From contig JAUKTV010000004.1 of assembly GCA_030549205.1 (NCBI GenBank), forward strand, positions 868,001 to 932,000: a stretch of 64,000 bases of DNA, read 5' to 3'. The notes below the pieces were generated by a model. The model was not told the origin of the DNA. It saw only the letters and a list, made by a program, of their open reading frames with translations, and made no database searches. Of the stretch, positions 1-10,397 are shown piece after piece (the stretch's first letter is position 1; each line of letters begins with the position of its first letter). The DNA is from Apiosordaria backusii (Eukaryota > Ascomycota > Sordariomycetes > Sordariales > Lasiosphaeriaceae). The translations under genes and the position numbers were made by a program.

Positions 1-609
1 GGTGCCATCTCCCAGTTCATCAACGAAGCCTCAGCGCGGCCAGAAACGGCAGACCCAGTAGGCGTCTGTGTTGCGGCCACGATCTCAGAACCGGATTTTC
101 TCTGGAGAGGGAAATCGATGATTGATATCCTCCTCGCCAAGTTTAGGATTGTTTGCCCAGTCTTGTTCGGTTACCGAGGAAGTGAGAAGACGGAACAAGG
201 GAGGGCGAGGCTTGGTTGGTGGAAGGATAGTGGGCGATGGATTGGCGAACAGCAGCACATGGACCGCATGACAGGCCTTGGTGCTGGATTCGCGGCCATT
301 TCCCTTCGAAAATTTGCGGCATCGAAAAAGCAGAACCCCTATCCTGCGCGGCACTACTGGACCGCCATGGCGCGTATAGTGAACACACCAGCGGCCGAGA
401 TCAGCAACACGCAATGTATTGTCCTGAAGGCCATGATCGAGAATTATGAAGGGAAATTCATCGATGCGTACGGCAGTGCAGCAATTGTCGCTTTGCGGAC
501 CGCCCTCATTGAGTTCCCTGCAAGAGCCCCAACAAAGGGTGCCGCTGTCAACTCACTCGAAGTGTTGGCAACACTACTGAAGAAGAATACTGGGTTGACA
601 CTGGGATAG
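1..609 (+). CDS. GLE1: GLE1-family mRNA export factor, C-terminal part (5' end outside window)
   Basis: The frame is open from base 1, so this is the last ~202 residues of a longer protein. GLE1 is a nuclear pore-associated factor that, with inositol hexakisphosphate, activates the DEAD-box ATPase Dbp5 during mRNA export. I recognise the C-terminal helical domain of fungal GLE1 from the block around FGYRGSEKTEQGRARLGW, followed by RMTGLGAGFAAISLR, NPYPARHYW and the terminal EFPARAP segment. No intron is needed in the visible part. The stop is at 607-609. Identification rests on family recall, not alignment. The start and N-terminal coiled coil cannot be assessed here. Confidence 0.82.
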   Translation, partial: GAISQFINEASARPETADPVGVCVAATISEPDFLWRGKSMIDILLAKFRIVCPVLFGYRGSEKTEQGRARLGWWKDSGRWIGEQQHMDRMTGLGAGFAAISLRKFAASKKQNPYPARHYWTAMARIVNTPAAEISNTQCIVLKAMIENYEGKFIDAYGSAAIVALRTALIEFPARAPTKGAAVNSLEVLATLLKKNTGLTLG

Positions 610-1058
610 AAACCACGGTGGCAACCCAAGATGCTTTAGAGTAAAGGGAACATTTCATGTATCATACCCGGCTGTTGAAAATGGTTCAATCCGGGAGGGA
701 AATGGTCAAGGTTATATAATTACTATTCAGGAGGAAAAGAACGAGAATTGCCTCCGGGTGGAGTTGTTTATGGAAAAACAAAATGTTTGATTAGCGATTT
801 GGATGGCTTGGGTTGAACCATCTATCAAGCGCCTGTGTTTGTCTAGATACCCCAGAAAAGTGTATAAAAAGACCAAGAAAAAAGACAAATTCAACCTCCC
901 AAACGCCCTTTTGAACACCACCCACTGTGACAGAGGCAACACAGCTCCGTCGGTATATCTACGCTAAATATGTGCAAAAACTCCGTCTCCCCAGGGCATT
1001 CCCAAGTCCAATGACAAAAAAAAACCAAAACTGCCAGCCCAGCTCACCCGACCCCCCT
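610..1058. other. Intergenic, convergent 3' ends
   Basis: This gap lies between the stops of the GLE1 and TLG1-like genes. It is AT-rich with A-tracts, as expected of 3' untranslated regions. I see no supported gene. Confidence 0.6.
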
Positions 1059-1850
1059 TTATAGAATCAGTAATATCACCAAGAGTATCACCAAAACCAA
1101 TATCAAAACCCCAATACAACAACTACTCAACCTATCCTCATTCCTCCTCAGCACATACTTCATCTTCTCCATCCCCGTCTGCAGCCTCCCGCCCACCCGA
1201 TCCGCCAGCCCATCCACCACCTCGAGCATCTCCCTCTGCTCCTCCAGCTCCCTCCCCATCGAATCCGCCTGCCTCCGCAAATTCCCCACAGTCTGAAACA
1301 CCCCATCGAGATGCTGATCCTGCTCGCGCATCATCATGACCTGCTGCTCTTGCTCAAACTGCGCGGCGTAGTCCTCCCTTGGTGTCCCCTCATTCTCAAT
1401 GTCTGCAAAAGATGACGGGTCTGGTAGGGCATTGTGGGTGGTCTTGGAGAGCTCCTCGCGCATGTCCTCGATTTCATTGCCTACCTCCTGCACTAGGCGT
1501 TTTCGTCGGAGGACTTCGGAGCTGGTGAGGCCGTATTGGGCGGGGTTGGACTCGACGGCTTGGACGGAGGCGACGAGGTCTGTTAGGTCTTCGGAGAGGG
1601 ATAAGAGGGAGTTTTCGAGGTCGGTGCGGGCGGAGGTGAGCTCGGGGGAGGGGTGGGGGGAGGTGGTGGAGGAGAGGGAGCGGATGCGGAGGTAGGAGGT
1701 GAAGAGGGGGCGGGTGGTTTGTAACTGGGAGAGGACATCTCTGGTGGGCTATTAGTAGGGGAAATAAAAGGGAGGAAAAGGGGGAGGGGGGGGGGAGGCA
1801 TACTGTTGAACTTGGAGGAAGGGGTCTTCTTCGTTTGTGGAGGACATCAT
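1059..1850 (-). CDS. TLG1: t-SNARE of the late Golgi/endosome (Tlg1/syntaxin-6 type)
   Basis: Two exons (1804-1850, 1059-1740; 63-nt intron with CTAAT near its end) encode about 242 residues. The N-terminus (MMSSTNEEDPFLQVQQ, then DVLSQLQTTRPLFTSYLRIR) resembles a syntaxin-6 N-terminal helical bundle. A Qc-type SNARE helix follows (about residues 165-218, containing MREQDQHLDGVFQTVGNLR). The last ~18 residues are a hydrophobic tail anchor preceded by a Cys pair (SSCC), a typical palmitoylation context. Proteins of this type drive fusion of endosome-derived vesicles with the trans-Golgi. Another Qc SNARE such as Syn8 is the main alternative, but the N-terminal domain favours Tlg1. The gene is divergent from the cyclophilin gene, with about 630 bp between the starts. 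Confidence 0.8.
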
Positions 1851-2477
1851 TGTGCTGAATGGTCTGGGGTGGCCAGCTATGGTGGATTTAGGGGCATCTG
1901 GTTCGATTAAAGGAGCTGGGTGTATTCACAGATAGTGTGCGATCTCGCGACGGTTTTTGAACAACAGAAATTGGTTGAAAGGTGTTTGCTGGGTGATCTT
2001 GAAGGATGACGTTTGCTCTGCTCTGCGCCAAAGAGGTGCCTGTCCACATCTCCAATTCCCGGCATGCGCGATTCTAAGTTCACGCCAGGGGTCTGACTGT
2101 CAATTGGGGACCCAGAGTTCAATTTTGCGCTATCCCTCTTTCGTCACGGGACTGGATGTGGGCGGTTGGGTGGTCCCCATCAATGCCCCGCACTCTCGAC
2201 CACTCAACTCACTGTCCCGCCTCAAAACCCCTGAAGATAACCCCCTGTAAACTCGCCCCCAGCTCGGCTCTCACCTGCGCAAGCGCAAGTTGAAACAGAA
2301 ACGTAGCTTCAACTGAGGTGGCAGAACATACGGTGTCTTCGAAACTCATTTATTTCCACTGAGCACCTCATCCAGTCTTTCCTCTCCCCGCATTTTTTTC
2401 TTACTCAATTGATTCCCCCAATTCCTTCTTTGAATCAATAAGAGGATACCTTCACCAAACACTTAAAGCCAGCCAAA
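1851..2477. other. Divergent promoter region
   Basis: This gap separates the starts of the TLG1-like and cyclophilin genes. Pyrimidine-rich stretches precede the cyclophilin start. A short open frame at 1957-2250 has no recognisable content and I leave it out. Confidence 0.6.
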
Positions 2478-2945
2478 ATGTTCAGCCTCAAGCGGGTCGT
2501 TCTGACCGCCACCGCCCTCCTGGGTGTGTCAATGGTGGCTTTCTCCCAGGTTGCTGAAGCCGCCAAGGGCCCCAAGATCACCCACAAGGTCTACTTCGAC
2601 ATCACTCACGGCGATGAGCCCCTCGGCCGCATTGTCATGGGTCTCTACGGCAAGACCGTCCCCAAGACAGCTGATAACTTCCGCGCTCTTGCCACCGGCG
2701 AGAAGGGTTTCGGATATGAGGGCTCGACCTTCCACCGTGTTATCAAGCAGTTCATGATCCAGGGTGGTGACTTCACCAAGGGTGACGGCACTGGTGGCAA
2801 GTCCAGTGAGTACTTATCTCTAGGAGCAAGTATAATGACTGGATGCTGATTAAAATTATAGTCTACGGTGACAAGTTTGCCGATGAGAACTTCAAGCTTA
2901 AGCATACCAAGAAGGGTCTCCTCTCCATGGCCAACGCCGGAAAGG

Positions 2946-2976
<31 letters not shown>

Positions 2977-3684
2977 TGTTGTTACTTCGTAAGTCCTTAA
3001 TCCCCAGACGAACCTCGCTCTGGACCAAAGATGAGATTTGCTGACTTGGTTTCAACAGTTGGCTCGATGGCCGCCACGTCGTCTTCGGCGAGGTGCTCGA
3101 GGGCTACGAAATCGTCGATAAGATCGAGAACGTCAAGACCCTGCCTGGCGACAAGCCCGAGAAGACGGTCAAGATCGCCAAGTCTGGCGAGCTGGAGGTC
3201 CCCGAAGAAGGTATCCACGTGGAACTTTAAAGCAGCGTGCCTTTTTCCATATACCCTTATTTCAACTTTGTGCCGTGCGTGCGTCCGATCCGCTCTGTCC
3301 TCTGTCTGCACTTTGTTTGCTGACGGAGGATGTGTTGCCGTTCCAGACCACCACGACCAAGATGAAAACCACGAAACTGTCGCTTTTGGAGTTCATAAAG
3401 CCGATATGAAAGACCTGTCATGATACACGAGGAAAAATTGATGAAATATAATGCTGATTTATGGAATTTCGTTCCATTGCGTTCTTGCAGACCTGGATGA
3501 TGACTCTGCAGAGGTCACCGACGACGTTTATCCCGCCGCCCCGATCAAGAGTAGCGGCGAAGGATGGGCCATCTTTGGCAAGTTTTTCGTCTTTGGCGTT
3601 GTTGTGGCGTCTGTCGTTGGCTATCTTCGCTACCGCCACACGCAAAAGTCTAAGAAGGCTGGTTATGAGAAGACCTTGGCGTAG
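2478..3684 (+). CDS. Secretory-pathway peptidyl-prolyl isomerase (cyclophilin B) with two possible 3' ends
   Basis: Exons 2478-2805, 2862-2988 and 3059-3230 give a 208-residue protein: a signal peptide (about residues 1-26), then a full cyclophilin domain with the active-site blocks FHRVIKQFMIQGGDFT, NGSQFFITT and WLDGRHVVFG. It ends in GIHVEL at 3228-3230, a near-match to an ER retrieval tetrapeptide (fungal CypB often ends HEEL). Splicing an optional intron at 3211-3490 removes this end. The reading frame then continues in 3491-3684 with an acidic linker, a transmembrane helix (FFVFGVVVASVVGYL) and a basic tail, about 266 residues in all. The donor after GAAG, the acceptor TTCTTGCAG and the phases match exactly. 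The enzyme would assist folding of secretory proteins in the ER lumen, free or membrane-anchored. Which isoform dominates cannot be told from DNA. Confidence 0.88.
3211..3490 (+). other. Optional (retained or spliced) intron in the cyclophilin gene
   Basis: The segment starts GTATCC, has GCTGAT about 40 nt before its end and finishes TTCTTGCAG. It contains the stop codon of the short HVEL form. When removed, the codon split by the junction becomes GAC and the frame runs on through a transmembrane segment to a stop at 3684. At 280 nt it is longer than most introns here. Confidence 0.62.
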
Positions 3685-4056
3685 AGAGGCTCGTAGGGTT
3701 AGGGAACAGGCTCGCGCGGGTGTGAATACCACTTGTAGGAACTATGTCAGGCTGTAAAATAAACTTGGTAAACTCTATTACTCTGGGAGTAAGCAATTGC
3801 TCATGGCGGTGTCGAGAAGGGGGTGGTTGCTTGCTCTCATTCACTTCAAGATTTCATTACATGCATCACGTGGGCACCCCGTTTCAAGCATCTTAAATTT
3901 TTGGGTTTGTGTCTATCAACCACTCACTCATACACACTCGCTCACACTCAGACCACCACCACAATAACCACGATTTGATACCCAAAACTCACCAATTACA
4001 TCCAAATTTACATTTTTTCACAACCGGGTAATCAAAAGAAGATAAAATCCGCCAAA
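3685..4056 (+). other. Intergenic; TRM112 promoter
   Basis: This is the 3' trailer of the cyclophilin gene followed by the TRM112 leader. A palindromic CACGTG lies at 3867-3872, and CACTCA-type repeats occur around 3920-3950. No gene is seen. Confidence 0.5.
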
Positions 4057-4546
4057 ATGAAAGTCCTCACCCTCAACTTCCTCACCTGCGCCGTAAAATC
4101 CTGCAAGTCCTCCTCCGACTCCTTCCCCCTCCACCCAAAGGACGCCGAGCTCGCCTCCGACGACGTCGAAGTCAACCCCCAGCTCCTCATCAACCTCCTT
4201 CCCCGGCTAGATTGGAAGGCCCTCAAGACAACATCCACAGAGGTATTTCTTCTCCCTTTTCACCCACCCCACCAAATCTATGCTATGCTTGTATCCGATA
4301 TAGCGCCTGGATATAAAACACGAGGAAGCGTGCTAATGAAGGAAACAGCTCGGCTTCCCCCAACTCCCAGACTCCCCCCCAACAATCGAAGACCTCCAAT
4401 CAGACGAAAAACTCCTCAAGGACCTCCACTCCCTCCTCATGGAGACCAACCTGATGGAGGGCAAGCTCGTCTGCGGCGTCTGCGGGCACGAGTACGCCGT
4501 GAGGGAGGGGATTCCGAATTTTTTGCTCCCCAGTCATTTGGTTTAA
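4057..4546 (+). CDS. TRM112: Methyltransferase activator Trm112
   Basis: Two exons (4057-4242, 4349-4546; intron with TGCTAATG branch) give 127 residues, the usual length of the family. Trm112 is a zinc-binding partner that stabilises several methyltransferases acting on tRNA, 18S rRNA and release factor eRF1. The four zinc cysteines are visible as C11 and C16 (LTCAVKSC) and C104 and C107 (LVCGVCGHEY). The C-terminus GIPNFLLPSHLV is the family signature. The unspliced open frame runs on to 5262, but that reading loses all conserved residues after the intron. The next gene, BIG1, is convergent. Confidence 0.95.
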
Positions 4547-5167
4547 ACTTTTCCTTTTTTTCCCCGGATTTTTTTCTAGAGCAGAGGGCAGGCAATGAGA
4601 TTATCAAAGTTGGTGTGCAGTCAGTGGGGGTCAACATTGGCAAGGCATCAGGAGAAAAAAAAAGAAATCGAAAGGATTGGAGTTGGTTGGTGCAATATGA
4701 TAGAGAGAAAAAGGTGCATATACTACGTGTCAAGAGAGGTCATCAGAGTATTTGGGGGCGTTATGTTTGTCGATACCAACAAAAAAATTGCAAAAGTTCT
4801 GAAACCCAAAAGTTTCTTGCGTTTCTAGAGGTGTCTCTTGTATTTTCTCTCTTGCACAGTCTCGCTCTATCAACAATCATCAAGACGATCACCAGAGCCA
4901 ATGGGTCAAAACGAGGCTTTAGGTACCTTATCAAATGCCATAATTATATGCCTTTGCCCCAAAAGCCATTCCCAACTAAAATAACTCCGTCCAGGCTAAA
5001 AGAAAACCAGCCCTGTAATAATAAGAAGACAAAAAAAAAAAGGAGGAACTATTTATGCTACAAAAGTTACACAGGTTCTTCCAATACAGCCCCCCTCCCC
5101 CATCTCACCACTGGTCCGTCATATCATGTCATACCCGTACACTTTCTCACTCTCAGTATCCTATCAC
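4547..5167. other. Intergenic, convergent 3' ends
   Basis: This gap between the TRM112 and BIG1 stops is AT-rich with poly-A and poly-T runs (for example near 5030). I see no supported gene. Confidence 0.6.
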
Positions 5168-6247
5168 TCACTGCTGCTTCTTCTGCGCAGCCGGCCCCAT
5201 CTCCTTATCAAACGCACCATACGACACCTCCAAACTACCCAGCGCCTTCAGCCCAACAGTAAGAATAGCCAGCACAATAACCAACACAATCAGCGCCATA
5301 AACACACCTATTTTTTTTGTTCATCATGTCAGCATTTTTACCTTCACCATCTTCCAGTCTTTGTGGGCAAAAACACATACCAGGAGTAAAAAACTGATAC
5401 TTCTCAAACAGCGGCCTGTTGTCCCTCTCCGTGGCATTCTTCCTCCTGTTCACCACCCCCTCAAACTCGCCCTCTCCCTCCAGAACCTCGCGCTTCAAGT
5501 CCATGTGTGAAGTAGCAACCCCACCGGAAACAAAATCAGAGTGATAAGGCCGGAACTCGTTGGGGTCGGAGAAGACGAGGACGGTGTAATCCTCCTCCCC
5601 AAGAATTGACAACAACTCGCCCAATTTGTGATCTATTTCATTTGCGTCAGCACCACATAGCCCACCCAAACAAAAAGGGATGGGTAATTACCGTTATCCT
5701 CCAGCACACTCCTCCTTTCCTCCTCATTTTCTCCTACAGGAGGGAGGTGCTTCATCTCCACCTCCACAAAACTCGCTTCCACCGCCCGTCGTCCCTTGAC
5801 ATTCTCGCACGCCTTGGTAATGTGTGATTTAAGAGGGGCACCCGAGATCTGCCCGATGACCTCCGCTACCGAGTAGGTAGATTTTGTGCTGGAGGAGCGG
5901 ATGGCCTTGCACAGGTTGGGGGTGTGCCGGCAGTTTTCGGAGCGGATGTCATTCGCGTGGAGGTTGGGCTGGGAGATGAGGACGTAGCGGCTTGTAGGGC
6001 AGGTGGAGAGGAGGTCTTTGGCCGAGGAGAGGACCTGGGAGGAGGTTTGGAGTTGGGATGGGGAATTGCTGGGGAGGCTGTTAAAAGGGGGGAGGGGTTA
6101 GTGTTAGATAGGTAGAGAAGAGGGATGAGGAGGGGGAAGGGAGACGACGTACTCGGCTGAGGAGAAGAGGATGAAGGGCGCGGAATCGGTAAATGCGTTG
6201 ACGCTGGTTGCTGCAGCCAGCAAGGTGGTTGCTATTGAGATATGCAT
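5168..6247 (-). CDS. BIG1: ER membrane protein BIG1 (V-ATPase accessory/cell-wall glucan type)
   Basis: Four exons (6153-6247, 5692-6077, 5381-5632, 5168-5307) join in phase to about 290 residues. The protein has a signal peptide (MHISIATTLLAAATSVNA), a lumenal domain containing FTDSAPFILFSSAD, and a single C-terminal transmembrane helix (VFMALIVLVIVLAILTVGL) followed by a short Lys/Gln-rich tail. This layout, and the FFTPGVFMAL junction before the helix, match fungal BIG1. That protein is needed for beta-1,6-glucan and is related to the V-ATPase subunit S1/Ac45 fold. I recognise the family mainly from architecture and the C-terminal block, so an Ac45-like role is inference. The start lies about 420 bp from the divergent RRP17 start. 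Confidence 0.78.
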
Positions 6248-6666
6248 CTTGATTGTATATGTGACTGATGCGTTTGGTGGGCGGGAATTGACGTAAACTC
6301 GGACCCTCTGTTGTTTTACTGGATTACGAGGGTTCGATATTGGAGCGTTGGTTCAACACAAGTTGGAGACAGTCGCGGAGGAGCTGTCTGCGACAAGCAT
6401 GCAGCTGGGATGGATGATGCAGCTCGCCCATCCACCAAAAAGCCAAGACAGTGGAGGCGCCACCAACAGCACCCTGCACCTCGGCGTAAGCAAACCAGGC
6501 GGTGTGGGGCGGCAGGAATCCCGATAACGACCAGCGCCGTTGCGAAAAGTTACAGGGAGGGTTATCGCTAAAATCAGCAATTACAGCGCCATCATTCACA
6601 CCTTCAACATCCCACCTCCGGGCACCTTGCGAAAAAAACACATCACAACCCGCCAATCGGTCCAAA
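6248..6666. other. Divergent promoter between BIG1 and RRP17
   Basis: A 419-bp region that must carry both promoters. Overlapping short open frames on both strands have no protein-like content. Confidence 0.6.
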
Positions 6667-7430
6667 ATGGACGGAACCGCCGCCATGTTCGCCCAACCGG
6701 GCATGTTTGTTCAGCCCCGAGTCCGAAAAACGGCACCTCCACCTCCGAAAAAGAGAAAAGTCCAGCATACAGTCGAGGAAGTCACGTTCGACAGGACCGC
6801 GCGCACAGAATACCTGACCGGATTCCACAAGCGCAAGCTGGAGAGGAAGAAGCACGCGCAGCAAATTGCCGAGCAGAAGGCGCGAGAGGAAAGGATTGAG
6901 GCTAGGAAGCAGGTGCGACTTGTTCATCATGGTACAGTGAAGGGTATCTAAAGCAGCTATTCTGACATTGTGGCTACGTACAGATCAGGGAGGGACGCAA
7001 ACAGGCCCTTGAAGAGCATGTAAATGCCATCCAGCAGATTCTCCGCGAAGCCGAGGCAGCCGGGACAAATACAGGCAAGGATGGTGACAAAGAGGAAGAA
7101 TGGGACGGTCTGTCCGATGACGAGGTTGTCGAAGCGCCCATTGATATGGAAGAGGAATACATCGACGAAGACAAGTATACCACCGTCACCGTCGAGGCAG
7201 TCAGCGTTGACCGGGACGGTCTTCACAAACCAAAGCTCGAGTCCTCTGACGACGAGGCTCCCGAAACAGAGAAGCCAGAAAACGAAGACACAAAAGGCGC
7301 CAAGGGGTCTACGAAGCGGGCGAAAGAGCAACCAAAGAAGAAAAAGAAGTTTCGATATGAAACCAAATTCGACAGACAGCTCGAAGCAAGGAAGCAAAAG
7401 GCTAAGAAAAGGAAACAAAGGGGGGAGTGA
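6667..7430 (+). CDS. RRP17: Ribosomal RNA processing protein 17 (Nol12 family)
   Basis: Two exons (6667-6912, 6984-7430) give 230 residues. The Nol12/Rrp17 core is seen at about residues 38-95: VTFDRTARTEYLTGFHKRKL, then a long charged helix with repeated basic clusters and IREGRKQALEEHV. An acidic segment follows (EEEWDGLSDDEV), then a Lys-rich C-terminal tail (KKKKKFRYETKFDRQ) typical of nucleolar targeting. Family members are nucleolar 5'-3' exonuclease-type factors in 60S pre-rRNA maturation. An early PPPPKKRKV stretch resembles a nuclear localisation signal. Confidence 0.9.
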
Positions 7431-7712
7431 TAGAATGACAACAGCAAACACATGCAGGGGTTTTGATTTGGCCATCATGATGACCATCTGGTGCTTGGGG
7501 TAATTGTGTGTGTTTGTGTAAAAGCCGCAAAACTAAATACTGTAGGCAGTGGGAAAAACCAGTCCAACATCCTCCATCTGTCTTCCATCATTCGACATGC
7601 GGCGTAGAAAACCCCATGCCTGAGAACCACAGCTCGAACATGTTCCTGAAGAAAAGATGCCGCAGACGAGACCTGTCCCGTACCCAACAACAGCAAGCTG
7701 TTTGAGTGCCGC

Positions 7713-8471
7713 TTAGATGTTGCCGATCTCGTTTTGGAAATCCTCCAGCTCCTTCTGGACGGTGGCGTACTTCTTGGCCATCTCCTCGTACTTGGACTCC
7801 CACTGGTCGCGTTCCTGCTCGAGAGCCTGGACTTTCCGCTCGAAGTGTCCGGCCTTGACGTCGGTCTGCCGCAACCTAGGAGACGAAGCGTGTTAGTACT
7901 GTTGGAAGGATATCAAATGGGCAGAGGCAGTGCGCTCTTACTTCTCGTTGGCCTCGCGCAAAGTCTTGTCTGCTTGCTCAGCCTCTTCCTCGAGAAGTTG
8001 GAGTCTCCGAGTCAGCGTTTCGTTCTGGGTTCCGTGCTGCGCGCCTTCGCTGGCAGCGCTCTTGAGGTCCTTGACCTGAGTTTCGAATTTCTCTACCTCG
8101 GTCTCTAGCACGCTGTTCTTGTGCGTAAGGGAGATGATCTCCTGCTCCTTCTGGAGGTTCTCCTGCTCGAGCGCCTTGACCTTGGTCTGGAGCTCCTCGA
8201 CCTTAGCAGCGGCCTCCTCAGACTCCAAACGGAGCTGGGTCATTTTCTAAGTTTCGCATAGCGCTGGTTAGCCCGCTCGAACAAAACATAGCCGTTGCAA
8301 AACATCCGTGGAGAGACCACAGCAACGACACCCACACCAAACACCAAATAGCGGTCTCTCGCGATGGTGGTTTGAGGGCGTGCGCTCTCGGGGGGAACCC
8401 GATGGTGGGGCGCCAAACAAGGGTCTAGCTCTCGAATGTTCGAAGTCACTCACCTCCTTGATGCGATCCAT
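7713..8471 (-). CDS. Tropomyosin
   Basis: Three exons (8454-8471, 7942-8246, 7713-7875) encode exactly 161 residues, the usual length of short fungal tropomyosins. The first exon has only six codons (MDRIKE) and joins to KMTQLRLESEEAAAK. The whole protein is a continuous heptad coiled coil ending in LEDFQNEIGNI. Tropomyosin stabilises formin-built actin cables that carry vesicles to growing tips and the contractile ring. The 207-nt intron directly after the first six codons is longer than its neighbours. The start lies about 550 bp from the divergent securin-like gene. Confidence 0.93.
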
Positions 8472-9024
8472 GGTGTTGGCGGGCGTGTGAAGACGTCGGT
8501 TTGATGTGGAAAAGAATATGGGTTGGTTCGAGAAGAAGTCGCGGTTTGCAGATGTACAAGTTGAAAGTGGTTTGGTTGGGCAATAAAAGGAGAAGTGGGT
8601 GGAAGAGAGCTGGCAAATGCTGGTGGATTAGGTTGGAAATGAAGACAAGGAAGTGCCCCTCACCTGGATCACCCTCCTTGTGAGCGGCCGCGTTTCCATT
8701 TGCTGCCGACGGGTGGCTGTCACTTGTCTGATCAGCAACCCAGGCTAAAGGTGGGGCATCGAAATCGAGCTGGGCCAAGAGCGTCCAAGGCCGTGCGGCT
8801 GCTGCGCCGTTGCTCTGCCAACTGAATCGTTCTTTTTACGGATGTCGGGGGCAGAAAGACGCGACCGCACGACCAAACGCCACGACCAGCCGCTGCAAAT
8901 AGAAATCCATCCACCCTCCCCGTGAAACGGGACACGCCCAACGACCCGCGAACTTCGGACAACATCAACGACACTCGACAATTGCCAGCTGGGAGGCTAT
9001 TTCCAGATTTAATCTGCTGCGACA
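8472..9024. other. Divergent promoter between tropomyosin and the securin-like gene
   Basis: A 553-bp promoter region. Open frames here on the minus strand are out of frame with any recognisable protein. Confidence 0.6.
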
Positions 9025-10397
9025 ATGCTGGCAGCCCACCACGACCAGGAGAATGTGTACATGCACCAAGCCGGCGGTTCTAATAAACAGCTGCAAGCCA
9101 AAACCCCTGGCGCCCGCTATCCAAAGACCCCCCTGAAAATCCCACTCAATGACGAAAACGCCAACCACGGATTCGGAGGCAAAGGTCTATTGCAGACCAA
9201 GGGGAACAATGGATTGGGAAAATCGGGCAAGCAGGCCCTCGTGACGCCAGCAGGTGTGTTCTTACTGCCACAATCGTGCATTGTTCGTTGCTAACAAAAA
9301 TTACAGCGCCTCAAACTGGTCGCGCTCCTCTCGGCAACAAAACCACCAATGGAAAAGCTCGAGCAACTCAGCACACCCAGGGCGGAAAGGGAACAGCTCT
9401 GAAGACGCCCGGGCAGAGGCCAAATACTGTTCTCCGACAAAAGCAGGCTGCGCCTCAAACCGGGCCTGCCAAAGTCGAGGTCCATGCCGATGTCCAGAAC
9501 CAACCTGCTGCCGACGACGACGTGGAGTACTGCCCACCAAAACCCAAAGATCTCCCTTACGAGTCCGATGTGTGCCCGGATGGCGTTTTGACATTCGAGG
9601 GCTTGAAGCCTGAAAACCTTTTCAACGACTACTACCGGTACTACTTCAATCGTGTGGATGACCAAGGAAAGTCGGCTATGGAAAGAGAAATGGACCAGCG
9701 GCAGCAACGAAAGTTCGAGCGAGGAGACAAGCAGATCCGGTTGGACATGGAGGAGTTTGATTGGAGTGTCGGCGATGCCCCGGAAAGCCGCGATGTATTC
9801 CAGAAAAGACAGGAGACCATCAAAGTTGAAGCCATCCCAGTCGTCAAAAAGGCCACTGGTTTGGCTTCCAGACCACCGTCCACGATTGCTTCTCGCAGGG
9901 CAGCTTTGGCTCTCGCAGCGCCGATCAACTCTGTCCGTGGCGCACCCGTCAAGACTGTGAAGTCGGTAACAACGGCAATGGCTCCAAAGCCACAACCGCG
10001 GGGTCTCCTGTTACCCAAAAGAAAACCAGCAGAGGATATCCTTCAGCCTGGCACACTGTCGCGGGAGAGGCCAACTTCCATATCAGCCTCGCGCAGTACA
10101 CTCGGCTACAGCAAGGGTCGTTCTGCCTCTTCGGTTATCCATGGACGCAAGGAGTCTATCCCTCGGCTTCCCGAGGTTGCTCCAAAGCCTCGCACATTGA
10201 CCCGCTGCGTGAGCGCGGCTTCTTCGGGATCAGATGCGACCATCACACCGGCTCGCTTTGCTCAGTCTTCTCAAGACTGGAAGAGGCCTGATTTCCTCTC
10301 CATTTTCGATGTGGACGACGATGACAACACTACGGGTGGAGCAGTGCCCCAATTTGACGATGAAGGGGATGACTTCCAAATTTCCACGGAATTTTAG
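9025..10397 (+). CDS. Securin-like protein (candidate)
   Basis: Two exons (9025-9253, 9307-10397) give 439 residues of mostly disordered, basic then acidic sequence. The N-terminal ~100 residues carry degron-like motifs: DQENV near the start (KEN-box-like but Gln-Glu-Asn), and GRAPLGNKTTNGK after the splice junction. The latter closely resembles the destruction box of fission yeast securin Cut2. A block DDDVEYCPPKPKDL then resembles the EDIEYMPP block of Cut2. The C-terminus is acidic (DFLSIFDVDDDD). Securin inhibits separase until anaphase and is destroyed by APC/C. Sequence similarity in this family is very weak, so this is inference from motif order. The region NLFNDYYRYYFNRVDD matches nothing I know. 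Confidence 0.5.

Noticed and set aside
4057..5262. 401-codon plus-strand open frame through TRM112
   Set aside because: Splicing at 4243-4348 gives the complete 127-residue Trm112 with all zinc cysteines; the read-through tail is random.
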